A program made the translations under genes and the position numbers. The notes below the pieces were generated by a model. That model saw only the letters and a list, made by a program, of their open reading frames with translations. It did not search any database and was not told where the DNA came from. Shown here piece after piece: positions 9,478-20,484 of a DNA stretch of 64,000 nt; position 1 is the first letter of the stretch, and each line of letters begins with the position of its first letter. The DNA is taken from contig NZ_VTXD01000023.1 in NCBI RefSeq assembly GCF_013114625.1, positions 1-64,000 on the forward strand. Direction: 5' to 3'. Source of the DNA: Vibrio sp. 99-70-13A1. Its GTDB lineage: Bacteria; Pseudomonadota; Gammaproteobacteria; Enterobacterales; Vibrionaceae.

Positions 9478-12054
9478 ATGCAAGAACAATATAACCCGCA
9501 AGAGATTGAACAAAAGGTTCAACAACACTGGGACAACAACGAAACCTTCGTTGTAAGTGAGGACCCAAATAAAGAAAAATTCTACTGTCTTTCTATGTTC
9601 CCTTATCCAAGTGGTCGACTGCACATGGGTCACGTGCGTAACTACACGATCGGTGATGTGGTATCTCGCTTCCAACGTCTACAAGGCAAAAACGTAATGC
9701 AACCTATCGGTTGGGATGCGTTTGGCCTTCCTGCTGAAAACGCAGCAGTAAAAAACAAGACAGCTCCGGCACCATGGACTTACGAAAACATCGAGTACAT
9801 GAAAAACCAACTTAAGCTTCTTGGCTTTGGTTACGACTGGAAACGTGAATTCGCGACTTGTACTCCTGAGTACTACCGTTGGGAACAAGAGTTCTTCACT
9901 AAGCTTTACGAAAAAGGCTTAGTTTACAAGAAGACTTCTTCTGTTAACTGGTGTCCAAATGACCAAACTGTACTTGCAAACGAGCAAGTAGAAGACGGTT
10001 GCTGCTGGCGTTGTGACACTCCAGTAGAGCAAAAGAAAATTCCACAGTGGTTCATTAAAATCACTGAGTACGCTCAAGAGCTACTAGACGATCTAGACAA
10101 CCTGGAAGGTTGGCCTGAAATGGTTAAGACCATGCAGCGCAACTGGATCGGTCGCTCTGAAGGTGTTGAGCTATCTTTCGCTGTTAACGGTGAAGAAGCG
10201 CCACTAGAAGTGTACACAACTCGTCCTGATACACTAATGGGTGTTTCTTACGTGGGTATCGCTGCAGGTCACCCACTTGCAGAGAAAGCATCGGAGAACA
10301 ATCCAGAGCTTGCAGCATTCGTTGAAGAATGTCGTAACACTAAAGTGGCTGAAGCAGAACTAGCAACGATGGAAAAGAAAGGCATGGATACTGGCTTAAC
10401 GGCTATCCACCCTCTTAACGGTCGTGTTGTTCCTGTTTACGTAGCAAACTTCGTTCTTATGGATTACGGCACAGGTGCGGTAATGGCGGTTCCTGCTCAC
10501 GATCAACGTGACTACGAGTTCGCAACTAAGTACGGCATCGATATCATTCCAGTAATCAAGCCAGAAGATGGTTCTGAGCTAGATGTTTCTGAAGCAGCTT
10601 ATACAGAGAAAGGCGTACTGTTCGATTCTGGTGAATTCGATGGTCTTGCATTCCAAGAAGCATTCGATGCAATCGCTGCGAAACTTGAAGCGGAAGGCAA
10701 AGGTAAGAAGACAGTAAACTTCCGCCTACGTGACTGGGGTGTATCTCGTCAGCGTTACTGGGGTGCTCCAATCCCGATGGTAACCACTGAAGATGGTGAA
10801 GTTCACCCAGTACCAGCAGACCAATTGCCAGTTATTCTTCCAGAAGACGTGGTGATGGATGGTGTGACTAGCCCAATCAAGGCAGACAAGTCTTGGGCTG
10901 AAACAACATTCAATGGCGAACCAGCTCTACGTGAGACTGACACATTTGATACGTTCATGGAATCTTCTTGGTACTACGCACGTTACTGTTCACCACAAGC
11001 TGACGACATTCTAGATCCTGAGAAAGCAAACTACTGGTTGCCAGTTGACCAATACGTTGGTGGTATCGAGCACGCATGTATGCACCTGCTTTACTCTCGC
11101 TTCTTCCACAAGCTTCTTCGTGATGCGGGTTACGTGACATCTGATGAACCGTTCAAGCAACTTCTATGTCAAGGCATGGTTCTAGCTGACGCGTTCTACC
11201 ACACGAACGAGAAAGGCACGAAGGAATGGATTGCTCCAACTGACGTAACGATTGAGCGTGATGGTAAAGGTCGTATCGAAACAGCAGTGGATAACGAAGG
11301 TCGTAATGTTGAACACTCAGGCATGATCAAAATGTCTAAGTCGAAAAACAACGGTATTGATCCACAAGAAATGGTAGACAAGTACGGCGCAGATACTGTC
11401 CGTCTATTCATGATGTTTGCATCACCTGCAGACATGACCCTTGAATGGCAAGAGTCTGGCGTTGAAGGCGCAAACCGCTTCCTTAAGCGTGTTTGGAAAC
11501 TGGTTCACACTCACTCTTCTAAAGGTGCTGCTGAATCTGTTGATCCTTCAGCTCTATCTGGTGATCAAAAAGCGCTTCGTCGTGACGTTCACAAGACTAT
11601 TGCTAAAGTAACGGACGATATCGACCGTCGCCAAACGTTCAACACGGCAATCGCTGCGATCATGGAGCTAATGAACAAACTTGCGAAGGCTCCTCAAGAA
11701 TCAGCACAAGATCGTGCAATCCTTGATGAAGCACTGAAAGCAGTAGTTCGCATGCTTTACCCAATGACTCCGCACATCTCTTACGAAATGTGGATCGCAT
11801 TAGGTGAATCAAACGTAGACTCAGCTACATGGCCAACTTTCGATGAGAAAGCGCTAGTTGAAGACGAGAAGACTATCGTTGTAATGATCAACGGTAAGCT
11901 ACGTGCGAAACTAACAGTTGCAGCTGACGCAACAGAAGAGCAAGTTCGTGAGCTTGGTCTAAACGACGAGAATGCCAAGAAGTTCCTAGATGGCTTAACG
12001 ATTCGTAAAGTTATCTTCGTACCTGGTAAGCTTCTTAATATCGTTGCTAACTAA
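9478..12054 (+). CDS. leuS: Leucyl-tRNA synthetase
   Basis: Class Ia aminoacyl-tRNA synthetase that charges leucine onto its tRNAs, such as the tRNA-Leu at 15-99. The Rossmann signature is HMGH (49-52) within [16 protein letters not shown], and KMSKS is at 618-622. The CP1 editing domain (about 220-415) includes the [12 protein letters not shown] threonine-rich motif. The length of 858 aa is close to E. coli (860). Codon use is strongly biased to preferred codons, as expected for high expression. No T-tailed terminator follows; two strong hairpins fill the gap to lptE. Confidence 0.98.
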   Translation: MQEQYNPQEIEQKVQQHWDNNETFVVSEDPNKEKFYCLSMFPYPSGRLHMGHVRNYTIGDVVSRFQRLQGKNVMQPIGWDAFGLPAENAAVKNKTAPAPWTYENIEYMKNQLKLLGFGYDWKREFATCTPEYYRWEQEFFTKLYEKGLVYKKTSSVNWCPNDQTVLANEQVEDGCCWRCDTPVEQKKIPQWFIKITEYAQELLDDLDNLEGWPEMVKTMQRNWIGRSEGVELSFAVNGEEAPLEVYTTRPDTLMGVSYVGIAAGHPLAEKASENNPELAAFVEECRNTKVAEAELATMEKKGMDTGLTAIHPLNGRVVPVYVANFVLMDYGTGAVMAVPAHDQRDYEFATKYGIDIIPVIKPEDGSELDVSEAAYTEKGVLFDSGEFDGLAFQEAFDAIAAKLEAEGKGKKTVNFRLRDWGVSRQRYWGAPIPMVTTEDGEVHPVPADQLPVILPEDVVMDGVTSPIKADKSWAETTFNGEPALRETDTFDTFMESSWYYARYCSPQADDILDPEKANYWLPVDQYVGGIEHACMHLLYSRFFHKLLRDAGYVTSDEPFKQLLCQGMVLADAFYHTNEKGTKEWIAPTDVTIERDGKGRIETAVDNEGRNVEHSGMIKMSKSKNNGIDPQEMVDKYGADTVRLFMMFASPADMTLEWQESGVEGANRFLKRVWKLVHTHSSKGAAESVDPSALSGDQKALRRDVHKTIAKVTDDIDRRQTFNTAIAAIMELMNKLAKAPQESAQDRAILDEALKAVVRMLYPMTPHISYEMWIALGESNVDSATWPTFDEKALVEDEKTIVVMINGKLRAKLTVAADATEEQVRELGLNDENAKKFLDGLTIRKVIFVPGKLLNIVAN

Positions 12055-12114
12055 TCGTATTGAGCGAATTTAGTTAAACAGCTTAAAACGAACTTATTTC
12101 ATTTTTAGCTGTCT

Positions 12115-12192
12115 GTAGACAGGGTATTTATGCCCTGTCTACTTATTTAAGTGCTTTAAAACATGTCTAATATTTAAAGCACTTAAATAAGT
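12115..12192. other. Two abutting perfect hairpins in the leuS-lptE gap
   Basis: Stem 1 is GTAGACAGGG (12115-12124) with CCCTGTCTAC (12133-12142) and an 8-nt loop. Stem 2 is a perfect 20-bp inverted repeat (12141-12160 with 12173-12192) and a 12-nt loop. The two share bases 12141-12142. Neither has a U-run tail. They lie 61 bp past leuS and end 28 bp before the lptE start. They may be an mRNA processing or stability element, a weak terminator, or a remnant of a small repeat element. Confidence 0.7.
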
Positions 12193-12220
12193 ATTCTACC
12201 TTCATGAGAGCCATAAAATA

Positions 12221-12841
12221 ATGCGCCTGATTTCATTATCTTCATTCAAAGTTACTGTTATTGTTTTAACTGCCAGTTTGCTTAGTGCGTGCGGCTTCCA
12301 CTTACGTGGCGACTATTCAGTGCCAGAAGAACTTAACAAGATTTCAGTATCCAGCTACGACCAATACAGCACCTTCACGAGAATGGTCAAAGGCCAACTG
12401 CGTATGAATGATGTAGATATTGTTCCCCCATCAAGTGTTACACCAAATCTGCATCTGATCAGTGAAACCATTAGCGAGCGAACGTTATCCCTTTATCAAA
12501 ATACTCGTGCAGCAGAAAAAGAACTGACGTTTAATGCTTCTTACCGCGTGACAATACCGGAACTGGGTGAAAAAACATTCTCGACCAGTGTGACTCGTAG
12601 TTACCTAGATAACCCGTTAACCGCTTTAGCTAAATCTGAAGAACGCGACATGATTGAAGATGAAATGCGTAAATTAGCGGCAACCCAGCTTCTTCGTCAA
12701 ATGGCGCGCTTAAAGGCCAACATTGCAGCAAATGAAATGAACTTAGAAGAGCTTGAGCAAATTCAGGTGAAAGAGCTAGAAAAACAGTACAACATTAAAA
12801 ATGTTGAAGTTACGCCTGGCTCAACTGAATCAAACCAATAA
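12221..12841 (+). CDS. lptE: LPS-assembly lipoprotein LptE
   Basis: Outer-membrane lipoprotein that plugs the LptD barrel and helps insert lipopolysaccharide into the outer leaflet. The signal peptide ends in lipobox LLSAC, with the lipidated cysteine at residue 24, followed by the typical GFHLRG. The C-terminal 40 residues extend past the usual core and are rich in E, N and K. It is followed at 9 bp by holA, as in E. coli (leuS-rlpB/lptE-holA). It depends on Lnt for full lipidation. Confidence 0.95.
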   Translation: MRLISLSSFKVTVIVLTASLLSACGFHLRGDYSVPEELNKISVSSYDQYSTFTRMVKGQLRMNDVDIVPPSSVTPNLHLISETISERTLSLYQNTRAAEKELTFNASYRVTIPELGEKTFSTSVTRSYLDNPLTALAKSEERDMIEDEMRKLAATQLLRQMARLKANIAANEMNLEELEQIQVKELEKQYNIKNVEVTPGSTESNQ

Positions 12842-12850
12842 TAGGCTCAA

Positions 12851-13879
12851 ATGATGCGTATTTTTGCCGACCGCTTAACCGAACAGCTCAATAAGCAACT
12901 GAGTCAGGTTTACCTTATCTTTGGGAATGAGCCTCTTCTACTTCAAGAAAGCCGAGAAGCTATCCAAATAGCAGCAAAGCAACAAGGTTTTGACGAACGT
13001 CATAGGTTTGCAATTGATAACAGTATGGACTGGAATCAAGTCTACGACTGCACTCAAGCTTTAAGTTTGTTTTCCAGCCGTCAGATCATTGAATTAGAGT
13101 TACCAGAATCTGGTGTAAATGCTTCTATTGCAAAAGAGTTACTCGCGCTATCAGATCATTTACACGACGACATTATGCTCATTGTAGTCGGCACTAAACT
13201 GACGAAAGCTCAAGAGAACGCGAAATGGTTTAAAGCCTTATCAAACCAAGGTCACTGGGTCAGCTGCTTAACACCCGATGCTCAGCGCCTGCCTCAATTT
13301 GTTCAGACTCGTTGCCGCGCTATGGGTTTATCTCCCGATGCTGAAGCCACTCAAATGCTGGCTCAATGGCACGAAGGTAACTTATTTGCGCTCACTCAAA
13401 GCTTAGAAAAATTAGCGCTTCAATATCCAGATGGTCAGCTCACGCTTGTTCGCTTAGAAGAATCACTCAGTAGGCACAACCATTTCACACCTTTTCATTG
13501 GATAGATGCACTTCTTGCTGGAAAAGGAAACCGTGCTCAGCGTATACTCCGCCAACTTGAAGCAGAGGGCGTAGAAGCTGTGATTTTACTGCGTAGCTTA
13601 CAAAGAGAGCTAACTCTTCTTTTGCAAATGCAACAGCAATTGAAACAGATGCCAATCGGACAGGTCTTTGATAAATACCGTATATGGCAATCTAAGAAAG
13701 CGCTTTATAACACTGCGTTAACAAGGGTGTCGCATAAACAGCTACACTCATTGTTTGCTTTGCTAACCCAAGCTGAATTGTATGCAAAAACGCAATACGA
13801 GCATTCTCCTTGGCCACTAATTCATCAGTTGAGCGTGGAGTTCTGTCTCCCATCAGCTTCGATACCATACCCAGCTTAA
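12851..13879 (+). CDS. holA: DNA polymerase III delta subunit
   Basis: Clamp-loader subunit that binds and opens the beta sliding clamp. N-terminal motifs VYLIFGNEPLLLQESREAI and FDERHRF match the delta family. The AAA+-like middle region lacks a functional P-loop, as is usual for delta, and the C-terminal collar domain (about 215-335) follows. The length of 342 aa equals the usual size. Two ATG codons stand in tandem at 12851 and 12854; either may start. It lies in the leuS-lptE-holA-rsfS series. Confidence 0.94.
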   Translation: MMRIFADRLTEQLNKQLSQVYLIFGNEPLLLQESREAIQIAAKQQGFDERHRFAIDNSMDWNQVYDCTQALSLFSSRQIIELELPESGVNASIAKELLALSDHLHDDIMLIVVGTKLTKAQENAKWFKALSNQGHWVSCLTPDAQRLPQFVQTRCRAMGLSPDAEATQMLAQWHEGNLFALTQSLEKLALQYPDGQLTLVRLEESLSRHNHFTPFHWIDALLAGKGNRAQRILRQLEAEGVEAVILLRSLQRELTLLLQMQQQLKQMPIGQVFDKYRIWQSKKALYNTALTRVSHKQLHSLFALLTQAELYAKTQYEHSPWPLIHQLSVEFCLPSASIPYPA

Positions 13880-13929
13880 AAGCATGGTATGATCCAAACA
13901 ATATTGTATTAAGATTTAAGGAACACCAA

Positions 13930-14247
13930 GTGTTACGTGAAGAATTAAAAGATTTTCTTGCTGATAAAGCCGACGACATGAAAGCCGAGTCTATTGTTAC
14001 TATCGACGTAGAAGGCAAATCAAGCGTTACAGATTTCATGATCGTTTGTACTGGAACATCGAAACGTCACGTAGCTTCCATTGCACAGCACGTTGCAGAT
14101 GAAGTTAAGAAAGCAGGCCTAGATCCTTTAGGCATGGACGGAGAAAAAGAAGGTGAGTGGGTTGTACTAGATATGGGTACAAGCATGCTTCACGTAATGC
14201 AAGCAGAGCACCGTGAGCTATACCAACTAGAAAAGCTTTGGGGCTAA
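13930..14247 (+). CDS. rsfS: Ribosome silencing factor RsfS
   Basis: Binds ribosomal protein uL14 on the 50S subunit and blocks subunit joining in starvation. The start is GTG 13930 (105 aa, starting M-LREELKDFL), supported by AAGGA seven bases upstream and by the normal family length. An upstream in-frame ATG at 13810 would overlap holA and add 40 residues that look nothing like the family. The core motifs VEGKSSVTDFMIVCTGTS and HVMQAEHRELYQLEKLW are typical. rlmH starts 3 bp later. Confidence 0.94.
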   Translation: MLREELKDFLADKADDMKAESIVTIDVEGKSSVTDFMIVCTGTSKRHVASIAQHVADEVKKAGLDPLGMDGEKEGEWVVLDMGTSMLHVMQAEHRELYQLEKLWG

Positions 14248-14250
14248 GTT

Positions 14251-14721
14251 TTGAAGATACAGCTAATCGCAGTTGGCACTAAAATGCCAAAATGGGTTGA
14301 AGAAGGCTTTCAAGAATATCGCCGACGCTTCCCACACGATATGCCACTTGATCTAATTGAAATCACAGCTGGTAAACGCGGAAAAAATGCGGATATTGCT
14401 CGTATCTTACAAAAAGAAGGAGAAGCAATGCTAGCCGCTGTACCAAAAGGCAACCGCATTGTGACTCTGGATATCCCAGGTAAGAAGTGGGACACCCCAC
14501 AACTTGCAGAACAACTTGAAAACTGGAAATTAGACGCTCGCGATGTGTCTATTTTGATTGGTGGTCCAGAAGGACTGTCTCCTGCATGTAAAGCTGCAGC
14601 AGATCAAAGCTGGTCTCTTTCTGCTCTAACGCTTCCACACCCATTAGTGCGCGTTATTATGGCAGAAAGCTTATACCGAGCTTGGAGTATCACAGCCAAT
14701 CATCCGTATCACAGAGAATAG
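14251..14721 (+). CDS. rlmH: 23S rRNA (pseudouridine1915-N3)-methyltransferase
   Basis: SPOUT-class methyltransferase that modifies pseudouridine 1915 of 23S rRNA in assembled 70S ribosomes. The C-terminal knot motifs [14 protein letters not shown] and [19 protein letters not shown] bind AdoMet. The length of 156 aa is close to E. coli (155). It starts with TTG 14251, three bases after rsfS, suggesting translational coupling. mrdA follows after 6 bp. Confidence 0.95.
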   Translation: MKIQLIAVGTKMPKWVEEGFQEYRRRFPHDMPLDLIEITAGKRGKNADIARILQKEGEAMLAAVPKGNRIVTLDIPGKKWDTPQLAEQLENWKLDARDVSILIGGPEGLSPACKAAADQSWSLSALTLPHPLVRVIMAESLYRAWSITANHPYHRE

Positions 14722-14727
14722 GCTTTA

Positions 14728-16620
14728 ATGTTACGCAGACGTAGCCAAATCCGTGATTACAAAGCAGAAGCACGACTATTTACTAGCCGTGCTTTTGTTG
14801 CGTTTATAGGCATTGTAATCATGATGGGCACCTTGGTTGCCAACTTGTACAATATCCAAGTCAACCAATATCAAGACTATAAAACTCGCTCAAATGACAA
14901 CCGAATTAAAGTTGTGCCTATTGCCCCTAATCGCGGGCTTATTTACGATCGTAATGGGGTTTTATTAGCGGAAAACCGCCCTGTTTTTAACCTAGAGCTC
15001 ACCCCAGAAAAAATTAAGAATATGGACGAAACACTCGTCCGTCTTCAAGCACTTCTCGATATCACTCCTGAACGTATTGAACGCTTTAAAGAGCGACGTT
15101 ATTCGCGCCGCTTTAAGTCTGTCCCATTACTCACTCAGTTAACAGAAAAGCAAGTCGCCGTATTTTCGGTTAATCAGCACAAATTCCCTGGCGTGGAAGT
15201 CACTGGTACCTTAAAGCGCTTCTACCCATTCGGTGATGTACTGACGCACGTTATTGGCTATGTTTCACGTATCAATGATCGCGATATTCAGCGATTAGTC
15301 AGAGAAGAAAAAGATGCGAATTATAAAGCTACTCGTGACATAGGTAAGCTTGGGATCGAGCGTTACTACGAAGACATGCTGCATGGTACTGCTGGTTATC
15401 AAGAAGTCGAAGTAAACAGCCGTGGTCGAGTAATCCGCACCTTAAAGTTTGTCCCGGCAATTCCAGGGAAAGATATTGTCTTAAATTTAGATATCGACTT
15501 ACAGCTTTATGTACATAATTTATTAGATGATAGAAGAGGCTCTGCGGTTGTTCTTGATCCTAAAGACAACGGTGTTTTAGCCATGGTTTCTAGCCCAAGC
15601 TATGATCCAAATGCTTTTGTACATGGTATTTCAAGCAAAAATTACAACGCCCTGCTAACCGATAATGATCGACCTTTGGTTAACCGTGCGACTCTTGGTA
15701 TCTATCCTCCGGCTTCAACGATCAAACCGTTTATCGCAGTTGCAGCCTTACAAGAAGGTGTGATTACGCCAAACACAACTCGTAATGATCCTGGTTACTG
15801 GAAAATACCTAATTCAAAAACAAAACCGTTTCGAGACTGGCTAAGATGGGGACACGGAAAAGTCAATATAAGAAAAGCTATCGAAGAATCTGTTGATACG
15901 TTTTTTTATCAGATCGCTTTTGATATGGGTATCGATCGCATATCTTCTTGGATGATGATGTTCGGTTTCGGTGACTACACCGGCATCGATATTCACGAAG
16001 AAAGTAAAGCCAACATGCCGACTCGAGATTGGAAAATGGCAAGGCACCGTACACCTTGGTATCAAGGCGACACCATTCCTGTGGGTATCGGACAAGGTTA
16101 TTGGACAGCTACTCCAATGCAAATCGCTAAGGCGACCTCTGTACTCGTTAATGATGGCGCTGTTATTGCACCACATTTGCTGCGTTCAACTATCGAGAAT
16201 AGCCAAGCATTTACTACACAAGAATTATCAGAAGTGGAAACCTACCCTCCTGTATCTGGTGTACCTCAAGCATACTGGAATATCGCCAAAGATGGCATGA
16301 TGCTGGTAAACCACGGTAAGAAAGGGACAGCTCGTCGTTCATTCCAAAAAATGTCGTACTTAACGGCAGGTAAATCGGGTACAGCACAAGTCTTCGGTCT
16401 TAAAGAAGATGAAGAGTACAACGCTGATGAAATAGCGGAACATCTGCGAGACCATGCCTTATTTACCGGTTTTGCTCCTCTTGAAGACCCTGAAGCGATT
16501 GTCACTATCGTTCTTGAAAATGCTGGTGGAGGATCTTCAAACGGAGGACCATTGGTGAGACGGATATTCGACCATATTATTCTTGGCTCAGATAAAGCCA
16601 AAGATAAGGCGACAAAATAA
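14728..16620 (+). CDS. mrdA: Penicillin-binding protein 2 (elongasome transpeptidase)
   Basis: Inner-membrane class B PBP that cross-links peptidoglycan during rod elongation. It has one N-terminal membrane anchor (about 22-42), a pedestal region, then the transpeptidase domain with active-site S330 in STIK (330-333), SVD near residue 390 and KSGTAQ near residue 550. The length of 630 aa is close to E. coli (633), and the active serine number is the same. The stop codon overlaps the mrdB start by one base (TAATG), implying coupled translation with its partner RodA. Confidence 0.97.
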   Translation: MLRRRSQIRDYKAEARLFTSRAFVAFIGIVIMMGTLVANLYNIQVNQYQDYKTRSNDNRIKVVPIAPNRGLIYDRNGVLLAENRPVFNLELTPEKIKNMDETLVRLQALLDITPERIERFKERRYSRRFKSVPLLTQLTEKQVAVFSVNQHKFPGVEVTGTLKRFYPFGDVLTHVIGYVSRINDRDIQRLVREEKDANYKATRDIGKLGIERYYEDMLHGTAGYQEVEVNSRGRVIRTLKFVPAIPGKDIVLNLDIDLQLYVHNLLDDRRGSAVVLDPKDNGVLAMVSSPSYDPNAFVHGISSKNYNALLTDNDRPLVNRATLGIYPPASTIKPFIAVAALQEGVITPNTTRNDPGYWKIPNSKTKPFRDWLRWGHGKVNIRKAIEESVDTFFYQIAFDMGIDRISSWMMMFGFGDYTGIDIHEESKANMPTRDWKMARHRTPWYQGDTIPVGIGQGYWTATPMQIAKATSVLVNDGAVIAPHLLRSTIENSQAFTTQELSEVETYPPVSGVPQAYWNIAKDGMMLVNHGKKGTARRSFQKMSYLTAGKSGTAQVFGLKEDEEYNADEIAEHLRDHALFTGFAPLEDPEAIVTIVLENAGGGSSNGGPLVRRIFDHIILGSDKAKDKATK

Positions 16621-17741
16621 TGAAACTTGATCCCTCAACCGGGCAAAACCGAGCTTTTTTCGAACGCTTCCATGTCGACCTGCCATTGCTACTTGGCATT
16701 CTTGTGCTTATGGGCTTTGCGCTATTAATTATGTACAGCGCCAGTGGTCAAAGTTTAGCAATGATGGACCGCCAAGCAATGCGAATGGCTCTATCACTTG
16801 GAGTTATGCTGATACTGGCTCAGGTGCCTCCTCGCACTTATGAAGCTCTCGCTCCAATCTTATTTGCTGGTGGCGTCATTTTGCTACTGGGCGTTCTCTT
16901 TTTTGGTGAGGCGTCAAAAGGGGCACAACGTTGGTTGAATTTAGGATTTGTTCGTTTTCAACCATCTGAGCTACTTAAACTAGCCGTTCCTCTAATGCTT
17001 GCACGCTTTATCGGTAAACGTGCATTACCGCCAACATTACAAACTCTAGCCATATCTTTAGTGATGGTTTTTGTACCGACAATACTAATTGCAAAGCAAC
17101 CCGATCTTGGTACTTCAATTCTAATCGCAGCATCCGGTATTTTCGTTATTTTCCTAGCAGGCATTAGCTGGAAAATAATCACAGGTGCTGCTTTAGCTTT
17201 AGGGGCATTCATTCCTGTTCTATGGTTCTTCTTAATGAGGGAGTACCAAAAAGTACGAGTGAGAACCTTATTTGATCCAGAATCTGACCCTCTGGGTGCG
17301 GGATACCATATCATTCAAAGTAAAATTGCGATTGGATCAGGCGGTATCTCAGGAAAAGGTTGGCTGCAAGGCACTCAATCACAATTAGAATTTCTGCCCG
17401 AGCGACACACCGACTTTATCTTTGCTGTTATCGCGGAAGAGTGGGGAATGGTTGGAATACTATTCTTACTTTCCATTTACTTATTTATCATTGGTCGTGG
17501 ATTAATTCTTGCCAGCCAAGCTCAAACGGCTTTTGGTCGCATGATGGCTGGTAGTATTGTACTAAGCTTCTTCGTCTATATTTTTGTAAATATTGGCATG
17601 GTAAGCGGCATTCTTCCGGTAGTAGGTGTACCGCTGCCATTAGTCAGTTACGGAGGCACCTCTATGGTGACCTTGATGGCAGGCTTTGGCATCTTAATGT
17701 CAATCCATACACACAGAAAAGCATTTTCAAAGGCGACTTAA
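16620..17741 (+). CDS. mrdB: Peptidoglycan glycosyltransferase RodA
   Basis: SEDS-family polytopic membrane protein (about ten segments) that polymerises lipid II together with PBP2. Family signatures include [12 protein letters not shown] near residue 110, the large periplasmic loop with [18 protein letters not shown] near 255-275, and the C-terminal [12 protein letters not shown]. The length of 373 aa is close to E. coli (370). It overlaps mrdA by one base and precedes rlpA by 3 bp. Confidence 0.96.
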   Translation: MKLDPSTGQNRAFFERFHVDLPLLLGILVLMGFALLIMYSASGQSLAMMDRQAMRMALSLGVMLILAQVPPRTYEALAPILFAGGVILLLGVLFFGEASKGAQRWLNLGFVRFQPSELLKLAVPLMLARFIGKRALPPTLQTLAISLVMVFVPTILIAKQPDLGTSILIAASGIFVIFLAGISWKIITGAALALGAFIPVLWFFLMREYQKVRVRTLFDPESDPLGAGYHIIQSKIAIGSGGISGKGWLQGTQSQLEFLPERHTDFIFAVIAEEWGMVGILFLLSIYLFIIGRGLILASQAQTAFGRMMAGSIVLSFFVYIFVNIGMVSGILPVVGVPLPLVSYGGTSMVTLMAGFGILMSIHTHRKAFSKAT

Positions 17742-17744
17742 TCC

Positions 17745-18551
17745 ATGCTAATAAAAAGAGCGTCTGCTAAGCAATGGGCGATAATTTCAGGTTTAGTGGT
17801 TTTAGTTAACGGCTGTTCTTCACCGTCAGGTCGCTACTCGATTGATTCAGATATCGCACCAGACGCACCAATTTCAGTCGAACATCTAGAAGATGCGCAC
17901 CCGAAGTATGAACCTTATAGCCTTGGTGGTAACACGAATTACAACCTGCGTGGCAGTGATTACACCATAGTAAAAGATACAAAAGGCTTCACCGAAAAAG
18001 GCAAAGCATCCTGGTATGGCGAGAAATTTCATGGTCACCTTACTTCAAATGGTGAGATCTATGACATGTACTCAATGTCAGCAGCCCATAAAACTCTGCC
18101 CATCCCAAGCTATGTAAAAGTCACTAATGCAGATAATGGAAAAACAACCATTGTACGCGTTAATGACAGAGGTCCATTTCACGAAGGCAGAATCATTGAC
18201 CTAAGTTACGCAGCGGCGTATAAGTTAGACGTATTAAGAACAGGCACAGCCAACGTTGAAATTGAAGTCATTACTGTTGAGATGCCAACTGATGAAAAGA
18301 AGAAAGCCGCTCTCCCGCAATACATAATTCAAATCGCAACATCACCTCACAAAGAGCGAACCGAACGTTTGGCAATCGATATGAGTGAGAAACTGTCAGT
18401 TGGAAGCTTTATTCAATCGGAAGATGGCAAACATAGACTCATGTTAGGTCCATTTCATGACTATGCGCTAACTCAAGAAACGCTAGAAAAAGTTAAAGTA
18501 GCCGGCTATCCGTCAGCTTTCATCAAAAAACAAACTATGACGCGTCAATAA
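17745..18551 (+). CDS. rlpA: Septal ring lytic transglycosylase RlpA (lipoprotein)
   Basis: Outer-membrane lipoprotein with lipobox ending at C24 (VNGC). A double-psi beta-barrel domain (about 85-180, with GKASWYGEKFHG and VNDRGPFHEGRIIDLS) carries the lytic activity in Pseudomonas RlpA on peptidoglycan lacking stem peptides. A C-terminal SPOR domain (about 193-265) binds denuded glycan at septa. The catalytic aspartate and histidine positions of RlpA (D in NDRGPF, H in AAHKTLP) are present. It lies between rodA and dacA, as in E. coli. Confidence 0.93.
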   Translation: MLIKRASAKQWAIISGLVVLVNGCSSPSGRYSIDSDIAPDAPISVEHLEDAHPKYEPYSLGGNTNYNLRGSDYTIVKDTKGFTEKGKASWYGEKFHGHLTSNGEIYDMYSMSAAHKTLPIPSYVKVTNADNGKTTIVRVNDRGPFHEGRIIDLSYAAAYKLDVLRTGTANVEIEVITVEMPTDEKKKAALPQYIIQIATSPHKERTERLAIDMSEKLSVGSFIQSEDGKHRLMLGPFHDYALTQETLEKVKVAGYPSAFIKKQTMTRQ

Positions 18552-18640
18552 TCCAAGAACAACTTCTGGCATTCCCCACACTGGTGTGACAGAGTGATTC
18601 TGGTAAGATACCGTCAGTTAACCAAAAAATTGCATTTAAA

Positions 18641-19822
18641 ATGACTAATACTACTAAAATTGTTAAATCTATTTTCGCTACTTCCGTTGCCCTTTCTGCA
18701 ACTTTAGCTTCATCGTCATTCGCAGCACCAATAGTAACGCCTGATGCGCCTCAAATTGCAGCTAAAGGTTTTGTTCTAATGGATTACCATTCAGGTAAAA
18801 TTCTTGCTGAAAAGGAGATGAACACTAAGCTTTCCCCAGCTAGCTTAACTAAGATGATGACTAGCTACGTAATCGGTCAAGAACTGGAACGTGGCAACAT
18901 CAACCTAACGGATGATGTAGTTATCAGTGAAAATGCTTGGGCTAAAAACTTCCCTGATTCATCTAAAATGTTCATCGAAGTGGGCACAACAGTAAAAGTT
19001 GATGACCTAAACCGCGGTATCATCATTCAATCAGGTAACGATGCTTGTGTAGCAATGGCTGAACACATTGCAGGCTCTGAAGATGCATTTGTCGATTTAA
19101 TGAATGCGTGGGCAAGTTCAATTGGCATGAAAGACACCAATTTTGCCAATGTTCACGGCCTAGATAACGATAACCTATACTCGACTCCTTATGATATGGC
19201 TTTACTTGGTCAAGCGCTAATCCGTGATGTGCCAGATGAATACCGTATTTACTCAGAAAAAAAATACACATACAACGGCATTACACAATACAACCGCAAT
19301 GGTTTGTTGTGGGATAAGAGCATGAACGTTGACGGCATTAAAACCGGTCATACAAGTAACGCAGGTTACAGCTTAGTTAGTTCTGCCACTGAAGGTAAGA
19401 TGCGCCTAGTTGCTGTTGTTATGGGAACGAAAAATGCGAATGCTCGTAAAACTGAAAGCAAAAAGCTGCTTAGCTATGGTTTCCGTTTCTTCGAAACAGT
19501 TGCACCTCATAAAGCTGGCGAAACATTCGTTGATGAAAAAATCTGGATGGGTAACAAAGACACGCTTGCTCTAGGTGTCGATGAAGATACATTTGTCACT
19601 CTTCCTCGTGGTCAAGCTAAAAACCTGAAAGCAAGCTTTGTACTTGAAAAAGAACTTGAAGCTCCGATCAGCAAAGGCACGCAAGTTGGTAAACTATACT
19701 ACCAAGTAGATGGCGACGATGTAGCTGAATACCCATTATTGGCTTTAGAAGACGTTGAACAAGGCAGCTTATTTAGCCGTCTTTGGGATTACCTAGTTCT
19801 TCTATTCAAAGGCTTGTTCTAA
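18641..19822 (+). CDS. dacA: D-alanyl-D-alanine carboxypeptidase PBP5
   Basis: Periplasmic low-molecular-weight PBP that trims the terminal D-Ala of pentapeptides. The signal peptide ends near residue 29 (SSFAA). The active-site motifs SLTK (68-71), SGN (131-133) and KTG (234-236) are all present. A C-terminal beta domain is followed by an amphipathic membrane-anchoring helix (SLFSRLWDYLVLLFKGLF). The length of 393 aa is typical. An 89-bp gap from rlpA leaves room for a separate promoter, and a terminator follows. Confidence 0.96.
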   Translation: MTNTTKIVKSIFATSVALSATLASSSFAAPIVTPDAPQIAAKGFVLMDYHSGKILAEKEMNTKLSPASLTKMMTSYVIGQELERGNINLTDDVVISENAWAKNFPDSSKMFIEVGTTVKVDDLNRGIIIQSGNDACVAMAEHIAGSEDAFVDLMNAWASSIGMKDTNFANVHGLDNDNLYSTPYDMALLGQALIRDVPDEYRIYSEKKYTYNGITQYNRNGLLWDKSMNVDGIKTGHTSNAGYSLVSSATEGKMRLVAVVMGTKNANARKTESKKLLSYGFRFFETVAPHKAGETFVDEKIWMGNKDTLALGVDEDTFVTLPRGQAKNLKASFVLEKELEAPISKGTQVGKLYYQVDGDDVAEYPLLALEDVEQGSLFSRLWDYLVLLFKGLF

Positions 19823-19867
19823 ATAGAATTACTTAATTTAGCCCTGCTAATTTAAGTACCCAACTAA

Positions 19868-19897
19868 ACAAAAGCCGCCTAATGCGGCTTTTGTTGA
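19868..19897 (+). terminator. Rho-independent terminator after dacA
   Basis: AAAGCCGC (19871-19878) pairs with GCGGCTTT (19884-19891) around a five-base loop, with a T-rich tail. Confidence 0.85.
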
Positions 19898-20017
19898 TCT
19901 TGAGTTCAATGAAGTTTACCAGTAATATTCCGCCCTTATTACTGAGGCTTCAAGACCTCACACGCTTTATCAACGTTCTGCTGAAGTAGCATATCGTCTT
20001 TCATTTTGGAGCCAATC

Positions 20018-20293
20018 ATGAATATCAATTCTGATGCAAAACTAAAAGATCTCTTAGAGTTCCCTTGTTCATTCACTTACAAGGTTATGGGTTACGCTAA
20101 ACCTGAGCTAACGGAATTAGTACTAGAAGTCATTCAACGCCACGCTCCTGGTGACTACAGCCCAACAGTTAAACCAAGCGCAAAAGGTAACTACAACTCT
20201 GTTTCAATCAATATCACTGCGACTTCAATTGAACAAGTTGAAACGCTGTATAAAGAGCTGGGTGAAATTGAAATAGTAAGAATGGTTCTGTAA
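20018..20293 (+). CDS. ybeD: DUF493 family protein YbeD
   Basis: Small ACT-like regulatory fold protein of unknown role found between dacA and lipB across gamma-proteobacteria. The signatures [33 protein letters not shown] and the C-terminal IVRMVL match E. coli YbeD closely. ATG 20018 (91 aa) is chosen because TTGGAG sits about 7 bases upstream; an in-frame TTG at 20006 is part of that ribosome-binding site. The gene has its own terminator. Confidence 0.93.
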   Translation: MNINSDAKLKDLLEFPCSFTYKVMGYAKPELTELVLEVIQRHAPGDYSPTVKPSAKGNYNSVSINITATSIEQVETLYKELGEIEIVRMVL

Positions 20294-20306
20294 TTACAGA
20301 GTTCAT

Positions 20307-20340
20307 AAAAACAGCGGCTTTATGCCGCTGTTTTCATTTT
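20307..20340 (+). terminator. Rho-independent terminator after ybeD
   Basis: CAGCGGC (20312-20318) pairs with GCCGCTG (20324-20330), flanked by A and T runs that lengthen the stem and form the U tail. Confidence 0.88.
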
Positions 20341-20443
20341 TAGCCCTAAAATATTAAAGGTTGATTCAACTTTAATTTCAATAAATACAAAGAAAGTTGA
20401 AAAACCTTGCAGTCCGTCTGTAGTTAGAATCAAGTTTCGCGTT

Positions 20444-20449
20444 TATAAT
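20444..20449 (+). promoter_or_regulatory. Likely -10 box of the lipB promoter
   Basis: A perfect TATAAT lies 36 bp before the lipB start codon and after the ybeD terminator. No good TTGACA-like -35 is seen at 16-18 bp spacing, so an activator or a weak promoter is possible. Confidence 0.45.
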
Positions 20450-20484
20450 GCGTTCACTTTATTAATCCTTGAGGAAATGCTGAT

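Noticed and set aside
9412..9675. Long open frames antisense to leuS, miaB, nqr and rec genes
   Set aside because: They are by-products of codon bias in the true genes; none has a ribosome-binding site with protein-like content.
13810..13929. 40-residue N-terminal extension of RsfS
   Set aside because: It overlaps holA and lacks family similarity; GTG 13930 has a good ribosome-binding site.
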